The notes beneath the pieces were generated by a model. It ran no database searches. It was not told where the DNA came from and saw only the letters and a list, made by a program, of their open reading frames with translations. From Planctomycetaceae bacterium (lineage in GTDB: Bacteria; Planctomycetota; Planctomycetia; Pirellulales; Pirellulaceae), in assembly GCA_002862205.1 (NCBI GenBank), contig PKCN01000147.1:1-43734 (forward strand): a stretch of DNA of 43,734 nt, read 5' to 3'. Below, in pieces: positions 1 to 8,035 of this stretch (position 1 is the first letter of the stretch; every line of letters starts with the position of its first letter). The translations under genes were made by a program, and so were the position numbers.

Positions 1-264
1 GTCGAATCGTTCAATGGCACGCTTCGCGATGAGCTACTCAACCGTGAAATCTTCCTGAGCTTCGAGGAAGCTTGCTGGGTGATTGATCGCTGGCGACTCG
101 ACTACAACCATCACCGCATCCACAGTTCATTGGATTATCAAACCCCTGCCGCATACGCGGCCGGCTGTGTTCTTCCGGCTTCGGCTACGCCTCAGCCTCC
201 AGAACACAGCCGCATTACCAACCCCAATGCTCTCACTCAACCTGGTGCAAAGACTGGGGCGTAA
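1..264 (+). CDS. IS3-family transposase OrfB, C-terminal part (cut by window edge)
   Basis: The frame is open from base 1 to the stop at 262-264. It encodes the last 87 residues of an IS3-type DDE transposase. The final catalytic Glu lies in ESFNGTLRDELLN, and the tail WRLDYNHHRIHSSLDYQTPAAYA is the usual OrfB ending. The protein would catalyse cut-and-paste or copy-out transposition of its own element. The upstream catalytic Asp residues and OrfA lie outside the window. The last 25 or so residues, rich in Pro and Ser, follow the conserved end. Identification is firm; whether the complete gene is intact cannot be judged. Confidence 0.9.
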   Translation, partial: VESFNGTLRDELLNREIFLSFEEACWVIDRWRLDYNHHRIHSSLDYQTPAAYAAGCVLPASATPQPPEHSRITNPNALTQPGAKTGA

Positions 265-298
265 TCACTCAACCCGAGAGAATCTCCGCTTCAATCAC

Positions 299-330
299 AC
301 ACCTGGTGAAAAGAGTGGGGAGGACTCACA
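299..330. mobile_element. Probable right terminal inverted repeat of the IS3 element
   Basis: Reading inward from base 330 on the minus strand the sequence begins TGTGAGTCCTCCCCACTC, starting with the TG dinucleotide expected at IS3-family ends. A related stretch (cctggtgcaaagactgggg, 241-259) lies 58 bases upstream inside the orfB tail. The end was assigned by motif only, because the left end is outside the window. Confidence 0.5.
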
Positions 331-332
331 AC

Positions 333-806
333 TCATTCAAATGTTGACGGAGGAATCGGCGAGTCACCTCCTACCGCCATGGACCTGCTATTTTCCTCAG
401 CGATCGCATCACGCGTATTCTTTTGGACGGTAACCGCAGTGAATATGCAGAGCAGATAGGCGATCCCATAAAATCCTTTCTCACTGAGTGCTAGCGTGTT
501 CGCATTGTAAAGGCCAATGACGAGCAGGCCGATTGCAGTGGCAATCGCTGCCCAACTTAAGCCCAAGTAGATCTGGGAAACTTGAATCCCCTCAGCGCGA
601 TCTCGCACGCACTTTTGGATCGAGATAGCCGAATACATACCGAATGCAAGGATTGTAAAATAAAAGCCTTTCTCATTCATGTGCATTTCGGCATTCCACA
701 GACCCACGAGGTAGCCTGCCGTACCAACAGCCATGGCGGCCATGGATGCGATTGCAAATGCTTTGCTGCTAGGTAGATTCGTCACGGTGTTCATTGGTCC
801 GTCCAT
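333..806 (-). CDS. yiaA: YiaA/YiaB-family inner membrane protein
   Basis: A 157-residue protein with two copies of the YiaA/B two-helix module. Each copy is a hydrophobic hairpin followed by a signature: GLWNAEMHMNEKGFYF with QKCVRDRAEG, then GLYNANTLALSEKGFYG with QKNTRDA. The arrangement and length match E. coli YiaA. The cellular role of the family is not established. The start at 806 has an AAGGG stretch about eight bases upstream; a second ATG lies four codons in. The stop lies two bases from the probable IS3 end at 330, so the last residues may have been reset by the insertion. No partner gene is visible. Confidence 0.88.
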   Translation of the reverse strand: MDGPMNTVTNLPSSKAFAIASMAAMAVGTAGYLVGLWNAEMHMNEKGFYFTILAFGMYSAISIQKCVRDRAEGIQVSQIYLGLSWAAIATAIGLLVIGLYNANTLALSEKGFYGIAYLLCIFTAVTVQKNTRDAIAEENSRSMAVGGDSPIPPSTFE

Positions 807-1296
807 TGGTTCGCCCTTCGGCTAGTTGGTCGCAAACGTATTTGTGATCCGTCTGAAGAGCCCCATTACGCTATTCTCTTCGTTCCTTTCCTGCCTTTCC
901 GCGGCGAAAATTCTTTATAGGCAGCTTCCCCTGGACCTTCCCCGTGCAAGCAAGCCTAATGGTGCGCGTAGACGTTGTTTTGGAATGGACCGACTCTAGG
1001 AACACCCTACATCGAACCTGGTAACCATGGACCGCACGGTTTTGTTGAAACCTTCAGCAGCGGTGTCCGATTGACCCGCATTCACTATCACTAAATGAGC
1101 GAAAACGCCAGATGATGATAGGCATCTTTGTGATAATGCCCATCATCATCTGGCGTTTCTCTTCCTCATGTATTTGTGGCAGTCCAGATAAGGTAGGATC
1201 TGAATCCAGAAAACCAGCCTCAAAATCTCAGTTGAGTTACCAATTGAGTTACTTTTGGATTAGCAGTCAGAAAGCACCGCGAATAACGAGGAAAAA
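807..1296. other. Intergenic region with no gene seen
   Basis: No convincing reading frame or RNA gene was found. The only notable structure is the long hairpin at 1103-1158. The part next to 806 should contain the yiaA promoter, but no clear -35/-10 pair could be assigned. Confidence 0.5.
1103..1158. repeat. Long near-perfect hairpin
   Basis: Arms 1103-1119 and 1142-1158 pair perfectly (AAACGCCAGATGATGAT with ATCATCATCTGGCGTTT). A single mismatch and a further five pairs (GGCAT/ATGCC) follow, leaving a ten-base loop at 1126-1135. No U-tract follows on either strand, so a simple intrinsic terminator is unlikely. It may be the core of a small non-autonomous element, a protein-binding palindrome or a structured RNA. 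Confidence 0.6.
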
Positions 1297-1303
1297 TCAA
1301 AAC

Positions 1304-1327
1304 GGTTCGAGTCCCTCATCGCCCACT
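1304..1327 (+). repeat. tRNA/tmRNA 3'-end fragment, possible attachment-site core (copy 1)
   Basis: GGTTCGAGTCCCTCATCGCCCA has the layout of a T-loop (TTCGAGT), the 3' side of the T-stem (CCCTC), an acceptor strand (ATCGCCC) and discriminator A. The upstream T-stem strand and the rest of a tRNA are missing. The same core recurs at 5294-5315 and, altered, at 7872-7896. Integrases commonly use such 3' ends as att sites. Confidence 0.55.
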
Positions 1328-1438
1328 CTCGCAGATTGCAATTGTGCGAACTCACCAGCAGGCCCGCGAAAATCACTAGATCTTCGTTGGGCCTTTTGCG
1401 TTGGTGGACCCTCAGTTCGTGTCATTTCAGACGCCTTC

Positions 1439-1459
1439 TGCCCCACCTCGTGCCCCACC
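1439..1459. repeat. 21-bp repeat inside integrase remnant (copy 1)
   Basis: The 21-base sequence that starts TGCCCCACCTCG and ends TGCCCCACC is identical at 5231-5251. Both copies lie 85-150 bases from a tRNA-like core, inside the two integrase-tail remnants. Copy 1 is read as VGHEVGQ in the remnant frame; copy 2 is read as GGARGGA in a different frame. Confidence 0.6.
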
Positions 1460-1756
1460 CGAAATCGCTTGGCAGCAGAAAAGTGTTGGTTGGTCACCTG
1501 CAGGTAATGTTTGGCCGCTACAAGTTGACCGTTGCCCATCCACGCGGTGACCGCGTGGAGTCAAAAAACTCGAACGAGCACCTTGGCCGTTGATTTCCAA
1601 GGTTGGGTCGGCCACTGAGCCTCGATTTTGAGTCGAGATCTAGGCTGCCTTAATCGTTGGCGGCGAAAAATCGGTTCAAAACGGTCGCACTGCGCAGCAG
1701 TAACCCAGCTGATTAGTCCGACACCGGTGTGGGAACGAAAAAGAAAACCGGCCGAG

Positions 1757-2836
1757 CTAGGCCACTCGCCGATACGATCGAAGTAAACGGCCAAGATGCT
1801 CAGTCGCTTCGATCTCAGCATCCATGTCAGGCGGTCTCACCATCGGGACGACCAAGTCGTTTTCCAAACCCTGATGATTCCGTTCTGTGTGATAGTGAGT
1901 GACGTAGCTTCTGACGGCTCTTCGTGTCGCGGTATCACCGAAATGAATCAATTTGTAGAGGCATTCGGATTTCAATGATCCAAAAAATCTTTCCAGGTGT
2001 GCATTTAAATTGGGGCTTCGCGGAGGTAATCGCACTGGCTTCACGCCTTCGCGTCGCAGACATACACGGAACGACTTGCTGAAAGTCGCATCGCGATCCA
2101 TGATCAAGCACTTCTTGCTTTCGAGAAAACCGTCTTCGCTGTTGGTCAGCTCACGGGCAACTGTTTTGATCCACTCTTCATTCGGATTGGTTGTGCAACC
2201 GGCGAAATCGACGCGACGAGTTTGCAGCTCCATCACAAACAGCAGGTAGAACGTTGTCAGGCCACTCGTTGTCCAGACTTCCACGGTCGTGAAGTCGATC
2301 GAAGCCATCACATCTATATGCGCCTTCAGCAATGTTTCCCATGACCCTGTGCGTTGGCGCATCGGTGCAGGCTCAATGCCGTGGGCTTTGAGGATATTGA
2401 CAATGGTGGTATCGGTGATGTGGTAGCCGACGTTCGATAAAGTACCGCTGATACGGTCCTAGCCCCACGTCGGGTTCTCTTTGGCGAACTGCACGGTCAA
2501 ATCAACAATCATTTGGCGGGTTCTTGGCCGACCTGGTTTCTGCTCTTTGCGATCTGAGTAATCGCACTTACTGGCGACCAATTGTCGATGCCATCGCAGG
2601 ATCGTGTCGGGCGTGAACAGGGTGCCGTCCTCGGAGAGTTGTTTGCGTCCCAATATTTTGCCTTTGACGGCTAGGCGGCGCTGGTCATCGGTCAGCAGAA
2701 ATCGCCTTTTACCGAGCTGCTCTATCAGGACAGCACATTGGGTTTCGAGATAGTCGATCCGTGGTTGCTGCTGTTGGTTGCTCCAATTGGCAATGATCAA
2801 CAGAAACAACCGCCATGGCTGTAGAACCAAGTTCAT
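1757..2836 (-). pseudogene. DDE (rve-domain) transposase interrupted by one in-frame amber codon
   Basis: Two consecutive open frames, 2836-2459 and 2458-1757, are in the same phase and form one 359-codon gene broken only by TAG at 2459-2461. The residues around it (NPTWG, stop, DRISGTLSNVGYHITD) show that the stop replaces a residue normally Tyr in this family. An N-terminal hydrophobic start and a helix-turn-helix region (DTILRWHRQ) precede an integrase core. The core carries the Asp of MASIDF, the Asp of LIMDRDATF and the Glu of HLERFFGSLKSE. Without suppression only the first 125 residues, lacking the catalytic core, are made. The terminal inverted repeats of the element were not resolved. 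Confidence 0.8.
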
Positions 2837-2879
2837 TGGCGTCTCGAGATTCGTGCAAACCTGAGACGATCGCTGGTGT

Positions 2880-3135
2880 TCACCGACGCGTGAACCGCTG
2901 CCGGCGAGGCCTTGGTGTTTCTGGCCCTAAATGAGTTCCAGTGCTAGCGACTGTGCTGATAATGTGGCCCCGATTGGTTCTCAAGCTCGGCTGAGATGCG
3001 TGACCTGCAAGCCGAGTAAACCTGGTTCTCAGCGGTGTTCCGACGTCAGCTGACGTTTTCTGAACCCACGGGCGCGAGAACTCTCGTTGAAAACTCCAGA
3101 ATGTCGTGACGAACAGCACCGAAGTCGAGCAGGCC
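2880..3135 (-). pseudogene. Decayed sequence after IS3 orfA, possible orfB N-terminal remnant
   Basis: This stretch sits where orfB should follow the orfA remnant on the minus strand. All three frames contain stops or lose similarity; only short resemblances to an OrfB start remain. It ends where the other transposase element begins, so it may have been truncated by that insertion. The assignment rests mainly on position. Confidence 0.3.
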
Positions 3136-3402
3136 TCAGAGCTTGTTTGACAGAACATCCTGCAGAATCTGCTTGTGCAGACTCAGATCGGCAACCAACG
3201 AATTTAAACGCTTGCTCTCCTCTTCAAGTTGCTTCAAACGCCGGAACTCTTCGGTGCAAAGCCCTGCGAACTTTTTCGTCCAGCAGTAAAAGGTTTGCTG
3301 ACTGATGCCAAGCTTGCGGCAGACCTCTTCGATCGGCGTTCCGGACTCTGCTTCCTTCAGTGCGAAATCGATCGGTCAATCGGTGAATTTAGACTTCTTC
3401 AC
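3136..3402 (-). pseudogene. IS3-family OrfA pseudogene
   Basis: Starting from GTG at 3402 the translation gives KKSKFTD, then a TGA stop, then PIDFALKEAESGTPIEEVCR and KLGISQQTFYCWTKKFAGLC, followed by a leucine-zipper-like tail to a stop at 3136-3138. This is a classical IS3 OrfA: an N-terminal helix-turn-helix with the TFYxWxKKFAGL signature. The early stop, after eight codons, destroys the gene. OrfA normally binds the element ends and forms the frameshift fusion with OrfB. Confidence 0.7.
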
Positions 3403-3649
3403 CGGCGTTGTCTCCAAGGAAATGCCGCCCCGAGTTTAGTCCGAATTTCTCAAGTGGTATGAATCAGGTTTTTGGGCGCAGATCAGTTTGGCAAGATTTG
3501 TAAAGCCGCTAACCTTTTTTGCAGTAATAGACAGCATCCAAAGCACAAGGTTCTTGGGGAATCCCACACACTAAACTTTTCTACAAGCAATGTCCTCTGA
3601 GGGTAATTCTGAGTATCCAAGTAGCGTGCCGCCGATCATGATGACGAGA

Positions 3650-4594
3650 CTATTTTGACTTGGAACGACTTCCTGCCAGGAATTTCGTCATGGCAGTCGG
3701 CAACGGTGATTCGAAGGTCATGACTTCGCCTGAATTCGGATGCTGAAAACAGAGAGACTTCGCATGCAACGCGATTCGAGCGCGAATCCATCGCGGGTGC
3801 TTTGCCTGCTTCGTCCTGTAGCGTGGGTCAGCGAGAACGGGATACCCGGCGTCCGCAAAATGGATGCGAATCTGATTGCGCTTGCCAGTCTCCAAAGTAA
3901 CTTCGACGAGGGTAGTGTCGGTCATTCGCTGTAGCACACGATAGTGCGTGATCGCCAATTCAGTCTCACTTGATGGCGGTGCAACGTACCGATCAAGGTT
4001 CTTGCCGGTCGCCAAATGTGACCGAAACGTCCCCTCATCGTTCGCCATCACCCCGGACACAATCGCCGTGTAGACACGTTTCGGCTTTCGATGTCTGAAT
4101 TGTTCGATCAACTGATTAGCGACTTGCTCCTGCTTGCCAAAAACAAGTAGTCCGCTCACAGATCGGTCCAACCGATGGACAACCCAAGCTTCTCGATTAC
4201 CACGCGAATGACTCAGATAAAGCGACACACGGTCCACGAGCGTATTGAGCTCGTTGTGGTCCGTTGGAACTGTCAACGTACCAGCGGACTTGTCGGTGAC
4301 AATCAAATAATTGTCTTCGAACACGACGCTGAATGTACGATCATCCCAGTGTTTCTTTTTCTCTTTGTAACGCTGATGCGAATCGAAACAGATCGAAACA
4401 ACATCGCCGACAACAACAGTTCGAGCGATGCTTGGACAGATCACTCCGTTGATCGAGACGCAGCCATGACCGACCATGCCGCGGACTTGGCTTCGCGAGG
4501 ATTCGGTTAACTGCCGAGCAACAAGGTCGACACGACCCGCGTTGTCCGCGTCGACCGTCGTCGAAAGTGACGTCATGGCCATCGTTGAAAACAC
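3650..4594 (-). CDS. RluA-family pseudouridine synthase
   Basis: A 314-residue enzyme that isomerises specific uridines in rRNA or tRNA to pseudouridine. Residues 15-75 form an S4-type RNA-binding domain (ARQLTESSRSQVRGMVGHG). The catalytic domain carries the family signature VVHRLDRSVSGLLVFGK with the essential Asp in HRLD, and the later motif LETGKRNQIRIHFADAGYPV. Length and domain order are normal for RluA/RluC/RluD proteins; the target base cannot be told from sequence. Alternative ATGs lie at codons 5 and 7. It is the only intact housekeeping gene within the 1-5.4 kb region and shows no sign of damage. Confidence 0.9.
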   Translation of the reverse strand: MFSTMAMTSLSTTVDADNAGRVDLVARQLTESSRSQVRGMVGHGCVSINGVICPSIARTVVVGDVVSICFDSHQRYKEKKKHWDDRTFSVVFEDNYLIVTDKSAGTLTVPTDHNELNTLVDRVSLYLSHSRGNREAWVVHRLDRSVSGLLVFGKQEQVANQLIEQFRHRKPKRVYTAIVSGVMANDEGTFRSHLATGKNLDRYVAPPSSETELAITHYRVLQRMTDTTLVEVTLETGKRNQIRIHFADAGYPVLADPRYRTKQAKHPRWIRARIALHAKSLCFQHPNSGEVMTFESPLPTAMTKFLAGSRSKSK

Positions 4595-4946
4595 CTAAAT
4601 TGAGATAGCAAAGATGCCCGCGCCCTACGCGTCGACAATTGAATTGTTGGGCTTTGGTTCACGATGTCGTATCGATCCAGATTTTGCAACCCACCCTACC
4701 TGCAAAACCACCCGACCTGAGCATTTATGCGGCTTAAGACATTTTTCTTGGAATAAGACGCGGAACTGCGTGCCTCGACCTTCGGTCCGATCGAGTCGCT
4801 GCCTAGCTCATCGGTGCTTCACTCGTTCTGTACCTGCCCGTTCCGCAAAAGCCTCGCGGACATCTGCCATTGACCTCCCCTTAAGGAATTGCACCACTGT
4901 GAGCGAGAGAATCTTGATCGGGAATTGCCCGGAAAGGACTTTCACA
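4595..4946. other. Intergenic region with no gene seen
   Basis: No frame here resembles a protein family, and no stable RNA structure was recognised. The stretch next to 4594 should hold the promoter of the pseudouridine synthase gene. The rest appears to be debris leading into the IS3 orfA fragment. Confidence 0.4.
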
Positions 4947-5030
4947 ACACCTCAGAAACGTCACACAGTGGATCAGATTGTTGCCAAGCTACGTAAAGCG
5001 GATGTGGAAATCGGCAAAGCCAAGACACAT
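4947..5030 (+). pseudogene. IS3 OrfA N-terminal fragment
   Basis: The frame reads PQKRHTVDQIVAKLRKADVE followed by IGKAK. This is the start of an IS3 OrfA of the type PRKRHTxEQIVxKLR. The initiator position is ACA instead of ATG, and similarity stops after about 25 residues. It is a dead fragment. OrfA of this type is usually paired with an OrfB like the one at the left window edge, so the two could be debris of the same element family. Confidence 0.6.
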
Positions 5031-5092
5031 TCCAGTGCTGCGAGTGTGGCGGCGGGTTTGATGTGGATTGGGGTGAGGGTTTGGACCGCGTA

Positions 5093-5314
5093 TTAGAGAG
5101 TGACCGCCCAGGATCGGGTTGTGTTGGTTGAATCCACCGATCGAACGAGTTCTATGATTTTCAGCTGGATCTGTTCCGGCAGGTGCGGCCAGCATTCGCT
5201 GAGTTCTATTAAGATCGCGTCGGGATGCATTGCCCCACCTCGTGCCCCACCGATCTCGGAAATTCGCTTTTCCTGCGGAATTTCCAGAGGTTCTTCGAGT
5301 CCCTCATCGCCCAC
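5093..5314 (-). pseudogene. Integrase C-terminal tail remnant across a tRNA-like core
   Basis: The frame opens in the tRNA-like core (MGDEGLEEP) and ends with WPHLPEQIQLKIIELVRS. That is a short helical tail of the kind found at the extreme C-terminus of planctomycete integrases. It contains the 21-bp repeat shared with the first integrase remnant (5231-5251). No catalytic domain lies upstream on this strand; beyond the core (5315 onward) there is unrelated sequence. I read it as the far end of a lost integrated element. A chance frame cannot be excluded. Confidence 0.4.
5231..5251. repeat. 21-bp repeat inside integrase remnant (copy 2)
   Basis: Identical to 1439-1459 and at a similar distance from a tRNA-like core. 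Confidence 0.6.
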
Positions 5315-5315
5315 T
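5294..5315 (+). repeat. tRNA/tmRNA 3'-end fragment, possible attachment-site core (copy 2)
   Basis: TTCGAGTCCCTCATCGCCCA is identical to copy 1 from the T-loop to the discriminator base. The flanks differ from copy 1, as expected for att-type cores left by independent or rearranged insertions. Confidence 0.55.
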
Positions 5316-5685
5316 TTGAAGAGTTACCGATTCCCTCGGATTTCTGGTCTCTTACGTCGCGAACCAAGAGAACTTTGAGCTGTTTGCTCAAAGTCCTTTT
5401 TCCGTTCGATCGTGTGGGTTCGTGTTCAATATCTGCAGACAGCCTCCATTGGCTCGCAACTCTCGCTGTTGACCATTGGTGCGGCACGAAAAAAAGACTC
5501 ACTGGTCACTGCCAGAGAGTCCTTTTCAGTGCAAACGGGTGTTGCAACCTAGCCAAGTCAGAAGCATTGCAATGCACGTCAAGCCATGATATTGCGAGGG
5601 CAATCTCCCGAATCACAATTTTTGAAAGTTGCTTCATTCATCAGATTCTGCACAGCCCTGTCGTATTCATCTTGGATACGTCGAA
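5316..5685. other. Intergenic region with no gene seen
   Basis: No supported gene. Short frames on both strands lack ribosome-binding sites and family resemblance. It separates the second att-like core from the small lipoprotein gene. Confidence 0.4.
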
Positions 5686-5880
5686 CTACTCATCATCGGC
5701 TCCATCGCTATCGCCTTCTTCCTCCGACTCAGACATCAGCCGGTCATACTCAGCGATTTCCGCAGCATCTGCATCATCAGTGATCACCGACGGTTCGCCA
5801 GAACCGCCACAACCGACGAATGAACAACACAATCCCAAACAAGCCACTGCGCTGAACACATACTTCACAAACAAATTCAT
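5686..5880 (-). CDS. Small acidic lipoprotein downstream of a DUF1559 gene
   Basis: A 64-residue protein with a short basic N-terminus (MNLFVKY), a hydrophobic stretch and a lipobox ending CSFVGC, giving a lipidated Cys near residue 24. The mature part is only about 40 residues and very acidic (repeated Glu/Asp, ending EEEGDSDGADDE). It lies 127 bases downstream of the DUF1559 gene on the same strand. Tiny lipoproteins following DUF1559 genes are a recurring planctomycete arrangement, suggesting co-expression and perhaps an envelope partner of the pseudopilin-like protein. Its function is unknown. Confidence 0.7.
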   Translation of the reverse strand: MNLFVKYVFSAVACLGLCCSFVGCGGSGEPSVITDDADAAEIAEYDRLMSESEEEGDSDGADDE

Positions 5881-5953
5881 TTCGATTCCTCTCTCTCAAA
5901 TCTCTCAAAGACAATGTCTAAATCGCGACGTTGTGTCGCCACGTTTCTAACCG

Positions 5954-5986
5954 AGCGTTCATGGCCAGTTACACACCATGAACGCT
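5954..5986 (-). promoter_or_regulatory. Stem-loop between DUF1559 gene and its lipoprotein gene
   Basis: An 11-bp perfect stem (AGCGTTCATGG/CCATGAACGCT) with an 11-base loop lies just after the DUF1559 stop codon. No U-run follows it on the minus strand, so it may act as an RNA processing or stability element rather than a full terminator. Confidence 0.5.
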
Positions 5987-6007
5987 TCGCAGACACGAAC
6001 CAGAAAC

Positions 6008-7231
6008 TTACTGATTAAGCTGCTCTTCAACGGTCTCACTGGCGGCACGTGTTCCCAGTGCACCCCAAAGTCCGTAAGGACTTGGCATTCCCGGCATATT
6101 CTTGTTCACATTGGTACCGTTGTGCCAAACCATTGGGTTACGCGAGTCGCCAGCCTCAATGGAATCGGTAATGAATACCACAGCTCCATCGCCCATGAGC
6201 ACATGCGCGCCCCCTTGATGGTTACTCGACATCGTCGCGGTCGTTGAGGAAGTTGGACTGTTCGCACACAATTCTCGGTTCGGCGGAAGAATCGTGTATA
6301 CCGTTGTGAAATTCGGCAAGTAATCCGCCCAGCGGAAGCCACGCCCATTAATCGAACTGAAAGTGGGAGTTGTCGGCGCCCAAAACCGTGGTCGGGTTGG
6401 ATCAATCAGGGTGCCATCGTCGACGCAAAGCGAGGGATTATCTCGTAACGTATTGGCGGTACCATTCGGACCATCCCAACCCATTGTACGAATGTCTCTC
6501 TGCCCCAGGTCCGTTGCAATTTCACCCGCAGCAATCGTGTTTGAAAGGCCGTCAAGACAATCTCGGAATTTTGTTTCGTCCTGAGGCTTGAAAAATCCAC
6601 GATTTTTCGCGTTGGCTCGACGCGCAAATCCATTATTTTCTGGATAAGGTAAAGATGGTGCATTGCGTCTCACCCAAAGTGTTCCATCACGGCCACGGTA
6701 TGCTGAATCGCCCAAGCAAGCAGCATAGTTCGAGCGGCCCAGTGCGGGCAGTCCCACGCCAGGATCACTGGGACACCGGTACGTCGGGACCTCTGTTGCC
6801 CAAGGTCGGTACTGTCTCCTGTTCGGAGTTGGCCCCATGGCTGGGTACTGGTTCGTTCCGTCATTGTAAGGATTTGAGATCACCTCCCAAAGCGCTTGCT
6901 GTTCTACGAATGGTGTAATCGCCACCAAGAAACTAAGCCGGTGATTATTACCGGTGTTGGAGGATGACCAAATATTCGTCTGAATGGTTGGGTGAGTGCC
7001 ACCACCATGCAATGGGAGCTGCTTGTACGCAGAATGATAGTTGTGTATGGCCAACCCAATCTGCTTGAAATTATTGCTGCAACTCATGCGACGGGCAGCC
7101 TCGCGGGCAGCCTGAACCGCAGGCAGAAGCAAGCCAACAAGCACGCCAATGATGGCAATGACCACGAGCAATTCCACCAGCGTAAATCCTTTCGCCTTGG
7201 ATTTTCTCACTGTGATAATTTCTTTAATCAT
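6008..7231 (-). CDS. DUF1559 protein with type IV pilin-like N-terminus
   Basis: A 407-residue protein. After a short basic leader it has a prepilin cleavage and methylation motif (KGFTLVELLVVIAIIGVLVG) starting near residue 15, so processing at G/F is expected and the hydrophobic helix would pack into a pseudopilus. The DUF1559 body follows, with AVQAAREAARRMSCSNNFKQ and the C-terminal H-rich motif around HQGGAHVLMGDGAVVFI. These proteins are greatly expanded in planctomycetes; their individual roles are mostly unknown. The gene precedes the small lipoprotein. The start is fixed by the leader; no strong Shine-Dalgarno sequence is seen. Confidence 0.93.
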   Translation of the reverse strand: MIKEIITVRKSKAKGFTLVELLVVIAIIGVLVGLLLPAVQAAREAARRMSCSNNFKQIGLAIHNYHSAYKQLPLHGGGTHPTIQTNIWSSSNTGNNHRLSFLVAITPFVEQQALWEVISNPYNDGTNQYPAMGPTPNRRQYRPWATEVPTYRCPSDPGVGLPALGRSNYAACLGDSAYRGRDGTLWVRRNAPSLPYPENNGFARRANAKNRGFFKPQDETKFRDCLDGLSNTIAAGEIATDLGQRDIRTMGWDGPNGTANTLRDNPSLCVDDGTLIDPTRPRFWAPTTPTFSSINGRGFRWADYLPNFTTVYTILPPNRELCANSPTSSTTATMSSNHQGGAHVLMGDGAVVFITDSIEAGDSRNPMVWHNGTNVNKNMPGMPSPYGLWGALGTRAASETVEEQLNQ

Positions 7232-7871
7232 GTTTCACTTTTAAAAAAACGTTAGGAAAGATTTTAATATTCGCAGCACTAGCGGCAGCGATGGAACCTA
7301 AAATGCAGTTCTTGGGGTACCGAGGCAACCCGAATGCTAGAGATCCTAAACCAACCGTGTTAGCAGAACCAACATTCACCACAATCTGTTACAGACCGTT
7401 ACATACCAGTCCGATGCACTGACCATCAGGAACCGGCCGTTTCCGTACTTTGAACCTGAGCCATCAAGAAATTTCAAATCACAGACGCGAAGCCTCGTGC
7501 ACCAACAGCAGCCAATCCACTTGACTGTATCCGCGTTCAATCCCTGATCACTTGCGACTGCGAATTCAGATCTGTTTCACTCTGATCCCGGAAACCTATT
7601 TACGAAACGAAGTTTCCAGGACCGAGACCTTCTCACGATCATTGCCTGCCTTCCCCCCACCCCAATGAGCGCGCCATTCCTGCCATCGCTCAGGGTCGCA
7701 TTGGAAAGACAGCAGTGGCGTCAATGACCAAGACCAGTCATGCAAACCACAGCGTTGGGTGCAATGAAGGAGACTGCTTCTTTTTCTGGCAAACGCTCCA
7801 GACCTGCGTCAAAGCCCGAAAAACTTGAGACGTTCGAGAGGAAACCGAAAGGGATTCATCACGAAATTGTT

Positions 7872-7896
7872 GGGGGTTCTAGCCCTTCATCGCCCA
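7872..7896 (+). repeat. tRNA/tmRNA 3'-end fragment (copy 3, diverged)
   Basis: GGGGGTTCTAGCCCTTCATC followed by GCCCA can form a full T-arm (GGGGG with CCTTC, two G-U pairs) and then the same ATCGCCCA acceptor end as copies 1 and 2. No matching 5' acceptor strand, anticodon arm or tmRNA body was found upstream. Confidence 0.5.
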
Positions 7897-7953
7897 CGAG
7901 AGGCAGCCGGCGGGCCGAATTGCTTTTTTCTTTACCCATTTAACTTGTGTTCC

Positions 7954-8035
7954 GCTATCCCCACGCTATCCCCACGCTATCCCCACGCTATCCCCACGCT
8001 ATCCCCACGCTATCCCCACGCTATCCCCACGCTGT
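7954..8035. repeat. 11-bp tandem repeat array
   Basis: Six perfect copies of CCCCACGCTAT (7959-8024) plus a partial copy on each side. The period is not a multiple of three, so it is not coding. Confidence 0.95.

Larger units (their letters stand above)
1297..1557 (-). pseudogene. Tyrosine-recombinase (phage integrase) C-terminal remnant
   Basis: The translated stretch HAVTAWMGNGQLVAAKHYLQ followed by VTNQHF matches the end of the catalytic domain of tyrosine recombinases, with HY corresponding to the segment holding the nucleophilic Tyr. The rest is the variable tail seen in planctomycete integrases, ending VGDEGLEPF. An in-frame TGA at 1561-1563 lies immediately upstream and no N-terminal part was found, so this is a fossil. 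The codons for the last residues coincide with the tRNA-like core on the opposite strand (1304-1327), consistent with an integrase lying next to its attachment site. Confidence 0.6.

Noticed and set aside
5209-5502. Minus-strand ORF across the second att-like core
   Set aside because: It is an alternative frame of the integrase tail region with no independent support.
6420-6429. GACGCAAAGC in the DUF1559 gene
   Set aside because: Isolated motif inside coding sequence with no other aptamer parts.
7740-7943. Plus-strand ORF of 67 codons containing GSSPSSPT
   Set aside because: The peptide is simply the translation of the tRNA-like core; no ribosome-binding site and no family.
7959-8035. Possible CRISPR array at the 11-bp repeats
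   Set aside because: Units are directly contiguous without spacers, and no cas genes are present.
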